Positions 37,117 through 45,462 of a DNA stretch of 64,000 nt are shown in pieces. Source of the stretch: Colwellia sp. M166 (GTDB lineage Bacteria > Pseudomonadota > Gammaproteobacteria > Enterobacterales > Alteromonadaceae); NCBI RefSeq assembly GCF_024585285.1, contig NZ_CP040755.1, positions 2,170,001 to 2,234,000 on the forward strand, written 5' to 3'. How positions within the stretch are numbered: position 1 is the first letter of the stretch; each line of letters starts with the position of its first letter. Position numbers and translations under genes: made by a program. Below the pieces are notes generated by a model that saw only the letters and a program-made list of their open reading frames with translations, was not told the origin of the DNA and did no database searches.

Positions 37117-37791
37117 ATGACTAATAAAAATAATAAAATACAGCAGTGGCAAAACCCTTTAATCTATTTACTGGCCTTTTCAAGTGGCTTTTGCATTATG
37201 GGAATAGAGCTACTTGGCGGACGAATTCTCGCACCATTTTTTGGTAGTAGCGTGCATATTTGGGGCAGTATTATTACCGTATTTATGCTGAGCTTGTCGT
37301 TTGGTTACTTAGCTGGCGGAAAGCTTTCAACCAAAGCAGCATCTTTAAATCGCTACGGTTTAATCTTTATTTGTGCAGGTATTGCTATTTTACCAGTCGC
37401 GTTTTCTTCAGAGTGGTTAATGGAAGCTATTTTCCTCGCTATTGAAGATACCCGTTACGGCTCATTATTAGCATCAATGGCTTTGTTCTTCATACCAACA
37501 GTGATACTCGGCATGATTTCACCCTACTCTGTTCGTTTATTAGTAACCGATAAAAATAAAAGTGGTCAAGTGGCTGGCTTTCTTTACTTTGTTTCAACAC
37601 TTGGCAGCGCTTTAGGTACCATTATCACCTCGTTTTACTTGGTGTTACTATTTGAAGTAAACGACATTATCATGGTATTCAGTGCCACACTCTTGGTACT
37701 TGGTGTCAGTGCAATGCTCTTTAACCGCGTAAATCAGCAAAAAACTCTCAGCGAGAATGATAACAACCATCAAGGAGTCGCACATGAATAA
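37117..37791 (+). CDS. Membrane half of a fused-type MFS/spermidine synthase protein
   Basis: A 224-residue membrane protein with about seven hydrophobic segments, starting after a weak site. The word FCIMGIELLGGRILAPFFGSS (about 25-45, conserved part GIELLGGRILAP) marks the N-terminal domain of the large proteins annotated as fused MFS/spermidine synthase. Here the membrane part ends and a separate gene for the catalytic-like part follows, overlapping it by 8 bases (ATGAATAA). The substrate or partner is unknown. Confidence 0.78.
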   Translation: MTNKNNKIQQWQNPLIYLLAFSSGFCIMGIELLGGRILAPFFGSSVHIWGSIITVFMLSLSFGYLAGGKLSTKAASLNRYGLIFICAGIAILPVAFSSEWLMEAIFLAIEDTRYGSLLASMALFFIPTVILGMISPYSVRLLVTDKNKSGQVAGFLYFVSTLGSALGTIITSFYLVLLFEVNDIIMVFSATLLVLGVSAMLFNRVNQQKTLSENDNNHQGVAHE

Positions 37792-38701
37792 AGTACCCCT
37801 TAGCCTTTTGATTGCAATGCTGATTAACATAGTTATCAGTGTCGCATTAAATACCCAAGCTAATGCTAAAACTATTCACAGCGAACGTTCGCTGTACCGT
37901 AATATATTAGTTGAAGAAAATAATGGCTTGCGCTGTTTAAAATTTAACGTCAAAAGCACTAAAACACAACAAAGCTGCATGTTAGTAAACAATCCGCAAC
38001 AATTAGTGTTTAACTATACAAAAATGCTATTTTCTAGCTTGTTGATTAACCCTGATCCGAAACGTATTTTAATTATCGGTTTAGGTGGTGGTAGCATGTC
38101 AAATGCCCTACACGATATTTTTCCTAGCGCCAACATTACCAATGTTGAGATAGATCCTGCGGTGATAAAAGTTGCACGAAGCTACTTTAGCTTGTTCGAA
38201 AATGAGCAAGTGACCTCCGTAGTACAAGACGGGCGTATTTTTGTGAAACGCGCAACAATAAAAAAGCAGCAGTATGATTGGATAATTCTTGATGCTTTTA
38301 ACGGCGACTACATACCCGAACATTTGATGACACAAGAGTTTTTACAAGAAAGCAAAAAATTACTCAGTGCTAACGGCGTGTTAGCCGCCAATACTTTTTC
38401 AGTCAGTGACTTATACCACTATGAGTCAGCCACCTATAAATCAGTATTTGGTGATTTTTTTAATGTCAGACGGAATAACAACAGTAACCGCATCATCTTA
38501 GCCAGCACTCAACCCTTGCCCCAGCCACAAATTATTGCTGAACGCGCTCAGTTTTTAAGTAAAAAATTATTACCTTATAACGTCGATATTATCGAAATTA
38601 GCCGCCAAATGTTTTCGACAGCAATAAAGCAAGATTGGCCAAACGAGACACGATTATTAACCGACCAATATTCGCCAGCAAACTTATTAAATTTAAAGTA
38701 A
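37784..38701 (+). CDS. Spermidine synthase-like (SAM-dependent) domain protein
   Basis: The product has 305 residues from ATG 37784, which has AAGGAG seven bases upstream; an ATG at 37757 in the same frame lacks one. The N-terminus (about 1-25) is hydrophobic and may be a signal peptide or anchor. The Rossmann-type core has ILIIGLGGGSMSNAL (about 92-106), then VEIDPAVIKVARSYF and WIILDAFNGDYIPEHL, the layout of spermidine-synthase folds. The D in the last motif fits the family. Coupled to the upstream membrane gene. True activity, polyamine synthesis or other, is not certain. Confidence 0.8.
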   Translation: MNKVPLSLLIAMLINIVISVALNTQANAKTIHSERSLYRNILVEENNGLRCLKFNVKSTKTQQSCMLVNNPQQLVFNYTKMLFSSLLINPDPKRILIIGLGGGSMSNALHDIFPSANITNVEIDPAVIKVARSYFSLFENEQVTSVVQDGRIFVKRATIKKQQYDWIILDAFNGDYIPEHLMTQEFLQESKKLLSANGVLAANTFSVSDLYHYESATYKSVFGDFFNVRRNNNSNRIILASTQPLPQPQIIAERAQFLSKKLLPYNVDIIEISRQMFSTAIKQDWPNETRLLTDQYSPANLLNLK

Positions 38702-38713
38702 TAAATAATCAAT

Positions 38714-38744
38714 TTACCGGTATGTAACACTGGCATACCGGTAA
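38714..38744. terminator. Hairpin between convergent genes
   Basis: Perfect 11-bp stem TTACCGGTATG / CATACCGGTAA with a 9-base loop, between the facing synthase-like and rluF genes. No strong T-tract. Confidence 0.65.
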
Positions 38745-38749
38745 GTTAA

Positions 38750-39700
38750 CTAAGGTGACTTTTTCAGGCTTAAGCGCTTTTTACCTGTTGAGGTTGTTGC
38801 TGGTTTTTTCACATCAATACGGGTTAGCTTACGTTTTGAATATTTATTGGCAGTCGATTCAATCGTTTTACTGGCATGTTTAATATCAGCAGCTATATCA
38901 ATTTTTTTAGCACTTTCAACAGTCTCAGGTGCTACTTCCACCTCTACTTCAATGAAATCATCATCCATGGCCGTTTTGCGAGAGCCTGCCACCGCAGTCG
39001 TTATTTCCGCTAATTCACTCGCCGTTAAGTCACGCCACTGACCCGGGCGTAACTGGCCTAATTCAACATTCATAATGCGAGCGCGCTTAAGTTTAGTCAC
39101 TTCATAACCTAAATATTCACACATACGGCGAATTTGTCGGTTTAAACCCTGTGTTAAAATAATACGAAAAACAAACTTACTTTCTGGCGTAACAATACAC
39201 GGTTTCGTGATCGTGCCTAAAATAGGTACACCCTTTGACATTCTCTCAACAAAACGTTCGCTGATCGGTTGATCGACGGTGACAATATATTCTTTATCAT
39301 GGGCGTTTTCAGCACGTAAGATTTTATTAACAATATCGCCATCGCTCGTCAGAAAAATTAAACCTTCTGATGGTTTGTCTAAACGACCAATGGGAAAGAT
39401 ACGCTTTGTATGGCCAATGGCATCAATAATATTACCTTTCACTTGTAGTTCAGTGGTGCAGGTAATACCTATGGGCTTGTTATAAGCAATGTAAATACGG
39501 TCAGTATGGTTGCTGGCACTGGCTTTAATTTCCATACCATCAACACAAACCTTGTCACCCGGTATTACTTTAGTGCCCAATTCAGGTACTTTGCCGTTGA
39601 TAGTCACTCGGCTTTTCTCAATCAATTTATCCGCAAATCGACGCGAACAATAACCTGAGTCACTGATGTATTTATTAAGGCGTTTTTCGTTAATAGACAC
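38750..39700 (-). CDS. rluF: 23S rRNA pseudouridine synthase RluF-like
   Basis: A 316-residue enzyme. An S4 RNA-binding domain opens it ([21 protein letters not shown]), followed by the RsuA-type catalytic motif [18 protein letters not shown] with the active Asp, and [14 protein letters not shown] with [12 protein letters not shown]. The order and spacing are those of RluF, which modifies U2604 of 23S rRNA. The tail (from about 255) is Lys-rich and extra to the E. coli protein (290 aa). I start at GTG 39700 after AGGAAAAT; the frame is open further up, to ATG 39766, but those 22 codons are hydrophobic and unlike the family. Confidence 0.88.
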   Translation of the reverse strand: MSINEKRLNKYISDSGYCSRRFADKLIEKSRVTINGKVPELGTKVIPGDKVCVDGMEIKASASNHTDRIYIAYNKPIGITCTTELQVKGNIIDAIGHTKRIFPIGRLDKPSEGLIFLTSDGDIVNKILRAENAHDKEYIVTVDQPISERFVERMSKGVPILGTITKPCIVTPESKFVFRIILTQGLNRQIRRMCEYLGYEVTKLKRARIMNVELGQLRPGQWRDLTASELAEITTAVAGSRKTAMDDDFIEVEVEVAPETVESAKKIDIAADIKHASKTIESTANKYSKRKLTRIDVKKPATTSTGKKRLSLKKSP

Positions 39701-39942
39701 TAATTTTCCTAAAGCAAGTGCAGTGCATAACTGCAAAAATAAAGATATTACCGCTATTTTAACCAAATTTCACCGCTATGTAGAGCAATGAAAGATAGAA
39801 TATAAAATTATTAATAAATTAATCCTTAACGCTCCATTATTACACTAAGCGTAATAATTATTTACTCTAGACACCATTTATCATGCCGTAATTTAAACAT
39901 ACACTGGCTATAGTTAATTCAAACAGCTTAAGGTTAAACGAC

Positions 39943-40644
39943 ATGATGAAAACACTCACTTTCGAGCAGTTACCACAAGGTGGTTTTGCTGGTTTAATTG
40001 AACGACGCTTTGTCATCAACCAAGCATTGTTTGGTCGTTCAAAGACTATAGCTTTTGCTGGTTTGGGAAATTTTGTTTACCTTGCTGATGCTAACTTTTT
40101 ACCTCATGGTGAAACCCATATGCATGGCCACAAGGAGGTTGATGTTATATCCGTTATGGTTGCAGGTGATATTATACATCAAGGTTCATTAGGCCATGGT
40201 CAACGTTTAACTGCAGGCTCAGTACAAGTGCAACGTGCTGGTGCCGAAGGCTTTCATCATAATGAAGTTAATCCCAATGCTCAACAAAACCACATGATTC
40301 AACTCTGGGTTTTACCTGATCAACCAGGTGAAGCGGCAGGCTATAAGCATTATCAGCCCAAGCAGGGTGAGCATATAAAAATTTACGGTGGCAGCAAAAC
40401 ACAACAAGCAACGTTTAATAGTGCTATTTCAGTTTCAGTAAGCAACACAGTAGTACAACAAAGTATTAATATAACTGGCGAGGCTATGGTTTACCTGAGT
40501 CTGGGCGAAGCAAAAATCAATGGCGAAGTCATTCAAGCCCGTACTCTTGTCCACGATAAACACGGGCTTACATTGACGGCTTTAACCGAAGGCCAAGCTA
40601 TATTTATTTACAAATCAGATCAAAAAAATGAGGCATTATCATGA
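39943..40644 (+). CDS. Pirin family protein
   Basis: A 233-residue bicupin. The N-terminal cupin has the metal-binding pattern PHGETHMHGHKEVDVIS (about 51-67) with three histidines, and a later His/Glu pair in FHHNEVNP (about 106). Bacterial pirins such as YhhW can oxidise quercetin or act as regulators. It overlaps the following FMN reductase gene by 4 bases, so they form an operon. This pairing and the HxlR/SDR neighbours suggest response to quinones or other electrophiles. Confidence 0.92.
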   Translation: MMKTLTFEQLPQGGFAGLIERRFVINQALFGRSKTIAFAGLGNFVYLADANFLPHGETHMHGHKEVDVISVMVAGDIIHQGSLGHGQRLTAGSVQVQRAGAEGFHHNEVNPNAQQNHMIQLWVLPDQPGEAAGYKHYQPKQGEHIKIYGGSKTQQATFNSAISVSVSNTVVQQSINITGEAMVYLSLGEAKINGEVIQARTLVHDKHGLTLTALTEGQAIFIYKSDQKNEALS

Positions 40645-41180
40645 AAGTAATCGCATTTGGTGCAAGCTCAAGCCGTGCATCAATCAACAAGCAACTGGCA
40701 ACATATAGCGCTAATTTAGCGGCAACAACAGAGAGTAATATTAAGGTTGAAGTGTTGGATTTAAACGATTTCGAATTACCAATTTTTAGTCAAGACAAAG
40801 AAAAAGAGCTAGGGCAACCTGAGGCAGCAAAAGCATTCTTCAATAAGCTCGGTGAAAGCGATGCTATTATCATTTCATTTGCTGAACATAACGGTAGCTA
40901 TACCGCCGCTTACAAAAATCTCTTTGATTGGGCTTCTCGCATTAATCAAAAAGTATTTCAAAGTAAACCAATGTTATTACTGGCAACATCTCCAGGGCCT
41001 GGAGGTGCTGCTAGCGTATTAGCGGCAGCAGCAGGCTCTGCACCTTATTTTGCGGGTGATGTAAAAGCTTCTTTATCAATACCAAGCTTTTTTGATAATT
41101 TTGACATAGAAAATAACATATTAACTAATGATGCAATAAAACAACAATTACTTGCGGCCATTACTAATTTAACGGCTTAA
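40641..41180 (+). CDS. NADPH-dependent FMN reductase (quinone-reductase type)
   Basis: A 179-residue flavodoxin-fold protein. The phosphate loop GASSSRASINKQLA (about 6-19) and the LLATSPGPGGA region (about 113-123) mark the NADPH-dependent FMN reductase family (ChrR/YieF-like). AEHNGSYTAAYKNLFDW is the conserved stretch around the flavin. It starts within the end of the pirin gene (ATGA overlap), so the two are translated together. Confidence 0.92.
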   Translation: MKVIAFGASSSRASINKQLATYSANLAATTESNIKVEVLDLNDFELPIFSQDKEKELGQPEAAKAFFNKLGESDAIIISFAEHNGSYTAAYKNLFDWASRINQKVFQSKPMLLLATSPGPGGAASVLAAAAGSAPYFAGDVKASLSIPSFFDNFDIENNILTNDAIKQQLLAAITNLTA

Positions 41181-41279
41181 GTATTTTCGGCTAGAGCGCT
41201 AATTGAAAATAGCTATTTTTAACACGGTTTAATGTCAAATTGGGCGATTATGGCGGCTATTATTTATTAGTCAGCCATT

Positions 41280-41564
41280 TTAAGCTTGATGAAAATAATT
41301 ACCTTTTGGTGGTGCGCCAAATAAGATCATCGCTGCTTGCATGTCTTCTTGCGGGTAGTTAGTAATGGCCAATTGATGATTTTCAATGTTGTTCCAGCGT
41401 TCAATAACCATAAACTGATCTGAATGTTCATGATGTTTCAACAACTCACAAGCAAGGCAGCCATTTGCGCCAGCAATATAAGGCACTAACGTTTGTAAAA
41501 AATCGAAAAGTTCAGCTGACTTGCCAGCTGCTGCGGTAAACTCATTAACACGTACTATGCTCAT
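41280..41564 (-). CDS. Antibiotic biosynthesis monooxygenase (ABM) domain protein
   Basis: A 94-residue protein of the dimeric alpha-beta barrel fold. It begins VRVNEFTAAAGKSAELFDFL and has CLACELLKHHEHSDQFMVIERWNN, with the tryptophan typical of the ABM family. Such proteins (YgiN-like) oxidise quinols or other small aromatics without a cofactor. It is leftward, part of the cluster that holds the pirin/FMN reductase pair and the HxlR regulator. Confidence 0.85.
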   Translation of the reverse strand: MSIVRVNEFTAAAGKSAELFDFLQTLVPYIAGANGCLACELLKHHEHSDQFMVIERWNNIENHQLAITNYPQEDMQAAMILFGAPPKGNYFHQA

Positions 41565-41610
41565 ACTAACCTCTTTAAATCTTATTATTTATAACATACT
41601 AATATTACCA

Positions 41611-41838
41611 TTAAGCTTGGGTAATACGTTCTGTTGATGCCGGATATTTCGCTAGTAAATCACCCTTTCTGCTTGGCCGAGGTGTAAAATCACCCTAGCA
41701 ATTTGGACAAACACCTTGATAGACTTTACTCGCACAATCTTGACAAAAAGTGCATTCAAACGAGCAAATCATGGCATTTTTAGCGTCCGCAGGCAGATCT
41801 TTATCGCAACATTGACAATTGGGATGAAAAATTAACAT
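41611..41838 (-). pseudogene. DUF1272 Cys-rich protein, broken by one in-frame TAG
   Basis: Seventy-five codons read as MLIFHPNCQCCDKDLPADA, then CSFECTFCQDCASKV and CPNC, after which a TAG (41695-41697) replaces what is Gly or Gln in relatives, and the frame resumes GDFTPRPSRKGDLLAKYPAS to a TAA. The eight cysteines of the DUF1272 zinc protein are all kept. Only the stop separates it from an intact gene. Its start lies inside the end of the HxlR gene, so the two were an operon. A short protein of 47 residues, holding all metal ligands, might still be made. Confidence 0.8.
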
Positions 41839-42191
41839 GACACGGTACAACCTTTATCATTATCCACTTCTTGTTGCAGCGCTTCTAAAGCCGCAACTAT
41901 GGTAAGAAATTTTCGACCAAAGTCAGTCACATGATACTCAACCCGCGGAGGTAATTCATTAAAGCTCTGGCGCTCTAAAATGCCAAATTCAATGTTCTTT
42001 TTTAAACAAACATTTAATACTTTGGAGGTTAAACCCTCAACATTACGCACCATTTCCCCTGGTCGATTAATACCGTCAGACAGTAATTGATAAACCGTCA
42101 GTGACCATTTACAACCGTATATTGTTTCAACCATGCGCGCACTATTTAAAGGTGGTGCTTTTCTTGAAATTATTTTTTCATTATTATTCAT
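41832..42191 (-). CDS. HxlR-family transcriptional regulator
   Basis: A 119-residue winged helix protein: IYGCKWSLTVYQLLSDGINRPGEM (about 24-47; the first Cys precedes KW as in redox-sensing HxlR/YodB proteins), then LTSKVLNVCLKKNIEFGILER and the wing PPRVEYHVTDFGRKF. Relatives sense quinones or aldehydes through that cysteine. It is divergent from the SDR gene, with an inverted repeat between them, so it probably controls that gene and itself. Confidence 0.9.
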   Translation of the reverse strand: MNNNEKIISRKAPPLNSARMVETIYGCKWSLTVYQLLSDGINRPGEMVRNVEGLTSKVLNVCLKKNIEFGILERQSFNELPPRVEYHVTDFGRKFLTIVAALEALQQEVDNDKGCTVSC

Positions 42192-42203
42192 AAAGATGTA
42201 CTA

Positions 42204-42238
42204 AAAAGTACCTACCCCACTAATTTGTGCCTACTTTT
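42204..42238. promoter_or_regulatory. Candidate HxlR operator
   Basis: Inverted arms AAAAGTA (42204-42210) and TACTTTT (42232-42238) in the space between the regulator and the SDR gene. Spacing is long (21 bases). Suggested by place and symmetry only. Confidence 0.4.
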
Positions 42239-42306
42239 CAACAAGCTAATTTACTCGTTAAGCTGTCAACACTTTAGCAAGTGTAGACAACAATTTGGAG
42301 AAAAAT

Positions 42307-43074
42307 ATGAGTGTTTCAAAAAACAATTTAGCGGTAATTATCGGTGGTTCAAGTGGCATGGGTTTAGCAACAGCACAACAACTGGCCGCAAAAGGCACTG
42401 ACCTAATCATCATTGGTCGTGATACTGATAAACTCAAGGTAATAAAAGCCGAGCTATCACCATTAACACAGGTAGAAACTTTGTCGGTTGATTTATACAG
42501 TCAAACACAAGTTGACGAATTAAATCAATATATTGAAAACCTTCCTCGACACATTAATTACTTAGTTAACGCCGCCGGATATTTTAAGCCAACCAGCTTT
42601 ATGGCGCATGACAATGCCGTTTATGACCAATATATGGAGCTAAATAGAGCAACATTTTTTATCTCGCAAGCCGTAGCTAAAAACATGATAAAACATCGTG
42701 CAGGCGCCATTGTTAACATCGGCTCTATGTGGGCTAAGCAAGCTATAAAAGCAACACCATCGTCGGCTTATTCCATGGCAAAAGCGGGGTTACATGCACT
42801 CACTCAACATATGGCAATGGAACTCGCAGAATATAACATTCGGGTTAATGCGGTAGCACCTGCTGTTGTAAAAACACCAATATATCAATCATTTATTGAG
42901 CCAAAAGATATCGATAGTGCACTAGCAGGTTTCGATGCCTTTCACCCGATTGGCCGAATTGGTCAAGCTGGTGATATTGCCAACACAGTTAGCTTTTTAT
43001 TAAGCGAACAAGCCGATTGGGTCACTGGGGCAATTTGGGATCATGACGGTGGTGTAATGGCAGGTAGAAACTAA
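42307..43074 (+). CDS. SDR family oxidoreductase
   Basis: A 255-residue short-chain dehydrogenase. The Rossmann motif [15 protein letters not shown] (about 11-25), NAAG (about 86), the catalytic Ser region NIGSM (about 138) and Y-x-x-x-K in SAYSMAKAG (about 153) are present. The tail [22 protein letters not shown] is typical. I start at ATG 42307 with GGAG upstream, and not at the TTG 12 bases before. Divergent from the HxlR gene and likely under its control. The substrate, an aldehyde or ketone, is unknown. Confidence 0.92.
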   Translation: MSVSKNNLAVIIGGSSGMGLATAQQLAAKGTDLIIIGRDTDKLKVIKAELSPLTQVETLSVDLYSQTQVDELNQYIENLPRHINYLVNAAGYFKPTSFMAHDNAVYDQYMELNRATFFISQAVAKNMIKHRAGAIVNIGSMWAKQAIKATPSSAYSMAKAGLHALTQHMAMELAEYNIRVNAVAPAVVKTPIYQSFIEPKDIDSALAGFDAFHPIGRIGQAGDIANTVSFLLSEQADWVTGAIWDHDGGVMAGRN

Positions 43075-43110
43075 ACCAATGCTATTGGCTAATAATTCAG
43101 CTTAGAGCAG

Positions 43111-43141
43111 ACTAAGGTGTCAGGCAAAGTGACACCTTAGT
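43111..43141 (+). terminator. Terminator of the SDR gene
   Basis: A 12-bp stem ACTAAGGTGTCA / TGACACCTTAGT with a 7-base loop, followed by GTATTTTTATT. Confidence 0.8.
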
Positions 43142-43245
43142 GTATTTTTATTACGATAAAACTGTCTGCTGATAATGCACAATTTAGGATGGTATTACTG
43201 AGCATATCAAATAACTTTATAACAATTCATCGTCAAGTAAAGACA

Positions 43246-43656
43246 TTATTTCAAACGGCTAGGCTTAAAGGTTGAATAACGCGGAAGTTCAGCATCTAAA
43301 TCTTCCCAGTTAGCTTTAGAGTTAATAAAATTATGCGACATTGGCCGTGCTAAAATATCGCTATCGAATATCCCTAACCTAACTCTAATTCTTGCGGTAC
43401 CGTCATCATTACTACTAAAGATTGGGCTACCACAATGTTGACAAAAATGACGTGTGCGACCTGGCTTAAAAGAAAAGTGACTTAAGGATTGTTGGCCTGT
43501 TATGATTTAAAAGTCAGCGCTATTAACAAAGCCATTAGTGGCATAAGCCGTACCTGAGTTTTTTCGACATAACGAACAATGGCAATGAATAATCTCACTA
43601 ATTTCACCATGAACGGCAATAGCCACTTCACCACACAAACACTTTCCTGAATACAT
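43246..43656 (-). pseudogene. GFA family protein, broken by one in-frame TAA
   Basis: The 136 codons give a complete GFA (glutathione-dependent formaldehyde-activating enzyme family) protein: YSGKCLCGEVAIAVHG, HCHCSLCRKNSGTAY, then FCQHCGSPIFSS and ARIRVRLGIFD. All zinc-binding cysteines are present. A TAA at 43507-43509 interrupts between SADF and IITGQQS, where relatives have a residue such as Gln or Lys. The rest is unchanged, so the lesion is young. No other start lies soon after it. Confidence 0.82.
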
Positions 43657-43681
43657 GTTAATCCTACCGACTAAAGCTTTA

Positions 43682-44107
43682 TTAGGAGTGACTCGATAAC
43701 TGTTTGACCATGTAATATTTACAACCGGTTTTAGGATAACCCTGCTGCGTCCATTGCACTTGATAACCCTGTTTTTCGTAAAATGGCATGGCTTGAAAAT
43801 TCAAGGTGTCGAGTAACGCTTTATTACAACCTCTAGCTTGTGCGGCTAATTCTATTTTTGCTAATAACTTGCTGCCAATGTTTTGACCTCGCAAGCTTTC
43901 TGCCACCCATATGGTATTAATCATTAGCCAATCACCAAATGTTCGACCGGCAGCGCCCGCAATAACCTCACCATTTTCATCACTCAATTTCACGGCTAAT
44001 GCTTTGCGCTCACTCACTTCCCAGCGAGCCCAATTAAATTCGGCAATTTTTTCATCTAAAAATGACACCAACTGCACGTCGGGATTTTCTAATACTTCAA
44101 TATTCAC
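43682..44107 (-). CDS. GNAT family N-acetyltransferase
   Basis: A 141-residue acetyltransferase fold. The acetyl-CoA loop is in ESLRGQNIGSKLLAKIE (R-G-Q-N-I-G, about 77-82), followed by LDTLNFQAMPFYEKQGYQ as the fifth strand and the usual FYEK.GY motif. The acceptor is unknown. I choose GTG 44107 (site AGGA, 6 bases away) over TTG 44113. Nearby repeats begin 70 bases upstream. Confidence 0.88.
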   Translation of the reverse strand: MNIEVLENPDVQLVSFLDEKIAEFNWARWEVSERKALAVKLSDENGEVIAGAAGRTFGDWLMINTIWVAESLRGQNIGSKLLAKIELAAQARGCNKALLDTLNFQAMPFYEKQGYQVQWTQQGYPKTGCKYYMVKQLSSHS

Positions 44108-44177
44108 AATCAATCCTATAACTTGTTTAACTTACTACGCAAAGTAGGCCTTAACTATGCCTGCGGCCTTAAATATG

Positions 44178-44190
44178 CCAGCCATAATAA
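44178..44190 (+). repeat. 13-base repeat near RAYT gene, copy 1
   Basis: CCAGCCATAATAA, exact also at 47033-47045 and, inverted, at 45423-45435. Together they bracket the RAYT gene. Confidence 0.7.
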
Positions 44191-44287
44191 GCCTAAACAA
44201 TGTCGAATCGTTAATTGTTATTTTTGTAAAAGCGTGAAGGCCCATTTTTCAAATAAAAGGCTCGCAACAAACGGTCTGCTATAAATA

Positions 44288-44314
44288 ATGAGCAAAATAT
44301 TGAGTTTTGCTCAT
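44288..44314. terminator. Hairpin after the RAYT gene
   Basis: ATGAGCAAAA / TTTTGCTCAT, a 10-bp perfect stem with a 7-base loop, between the RAYT end and the 13-base repeat. It may be a terminator for the leftward RAYT gene. Confidence 0.55.
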
Positions 44315-44379
44315 ATGTTAAGCAAGCTTAGCCCTACGACACAGCGTAAGCTCAGTTTTTGACTGTTATTTCAGATCGG

Positions 44380-45360
44380 TTATGCACTATTTAAATAAGC
44401 TTGCGCATTGGTCATACCGTGCGTACGCTTCAAGCCTACATGTTCACTAAATTCACATAAGTGCTCTGCTGTACCTACCGCGCCGGTAAAAATACCTTCA
44501 AAGTTAGTGGTCAACTTTAACCAACCTTTATCACTGATCTGTAGTCTTACCAGTATCTTAGTTACCTTAGGATTAATAGCGCCACGCTTATCATCTCTGA
44601 GTATGCGGCCGGTTTCATCCACAAGGGTGAAGTAATCTTGTAAGTTGAATCGAATACCTGTGGTTTTACTTTTTTGTTCATTTCCGCTAAAAGACAGTAA
44701 CACGGCTGGTTGTCTGCCTTTTATTGCTGCTTTAATACGTAATTGGATACTGGTGAAGTCGGACTGCTCCGGTGTTGATGCAATACCCGCACGGACGGGG
44801 TTTAAGTCAACATAAGCCATGCACGACAGCAGTGCGCCCTCATCCAATAAGGCTTGTGATTTAAAGCGTCCCTCCCAAAAATGTCCTGTACATTTATCTT
44901 CTCGGTTGGCTTGACGGGCGATAGGCTCATTTAACGAGCGCATAAACCAGCTGATATCGATTAACCGTTGTTTATAGATGTTCGCGGTTTCTTCAACTAT
45001 TGCCAGTTGAAACTTATCGAGAGGATGTTTACTTGTGTATTGCTGAGTCAGCAATGTGCCTTTAAATAAACGATGCCAACGCCTTAATACTTCTTCTGTT
45101 GTCCAACTTTTCACTTGCTCGCTATCTACATGTAATACCAAGTGTAAATGGTTATGCATAACAGCATGGGCACAAATATCGATAGCAAAGGCTTGAGATA
45201 ATTGAAATATACGTTTTTCTATCCAACTGCGCCTGTGCGCATAACTCACACCCGTTTCTTTATCTACACCACATAAAAGTGCCTTTCGTACCGTGCGGCT
45301 ACAAATATGATAATACGGTGTATCGAGTAAACTAATTTGTTGTGAACGGGGCTTAGGCAT
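44380..45360 (-). CDS. REP-associated tyrosine transposase (RAYT, Y1/HUH)
   Basis: A 326-residue protein with the IS200-like Y1 fold. The opening PYYHICSRTVRKALL and the HUH pair in HAVMHNHLHLVLH (about 60-72) are present, and a Tyr in ETANIYKQRLIDISWF (about 130) is the likely nucleophile. GHFWEGRFKSQAL (about 160) and YVDLNPVRAGI are hallmark words of RAYTs. Such enzymes are domesticated and act on REP repeats elsewhere in the genome. A 13-base motif occurs inverted on both sides of this gene. I start at ATG 45360; GTG codons just upstream are open. Confidence 0.9.
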   Translation of the reverse strand: MPKPRSQQISLLDTPYYHICSRTVRKALLCGVDKETGVSYAHRRSWIEKRIFQLSQAFAIDICAHAVMHNHLHLVLHVDSEQVKSWTTEEVLRRWHRLFKGTLLTQQYTSKHPLDKFQLAIVEETANIYKQRLIDISWFMRSLNEPIARQANREDKCTGHFWEGRFKSQALLDEGALLSCMAYVDLNPVRAGIASTPEQSDFTSIQLRIKAAIKGRQPAVLLSFSGNEQKSKTTGIRFNLQDYFTLVDETGRILRDDKRGAINPKVTKILVRLQISDKGWLKLTTNFEGIFTGAVGTAEHLCEFSEHVGLKRTHGMTNAQAYLNSA

Positions 45361-45422
45361 GACAATCACCACTCTTAATTAATGTCAATGAAGTGTAGTT
45401 GATTACTGAAAATACAAACAAG

Positions 45423-45435
45423 TTATTATGGCTGG
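45423..45435 (-). repeat. 13-base repeat near RAYT gene, copy 2 (inverted)
   Basis: TTATTATGGCTGG is the exact complement of the copies at 44178 and 47033. It lies 63 bases upstream of the RAYT start. Confidence 0.7.
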
Positions 45436-45462
45436 TTTAATTAGTTGCTTAATTAGTTTCCA

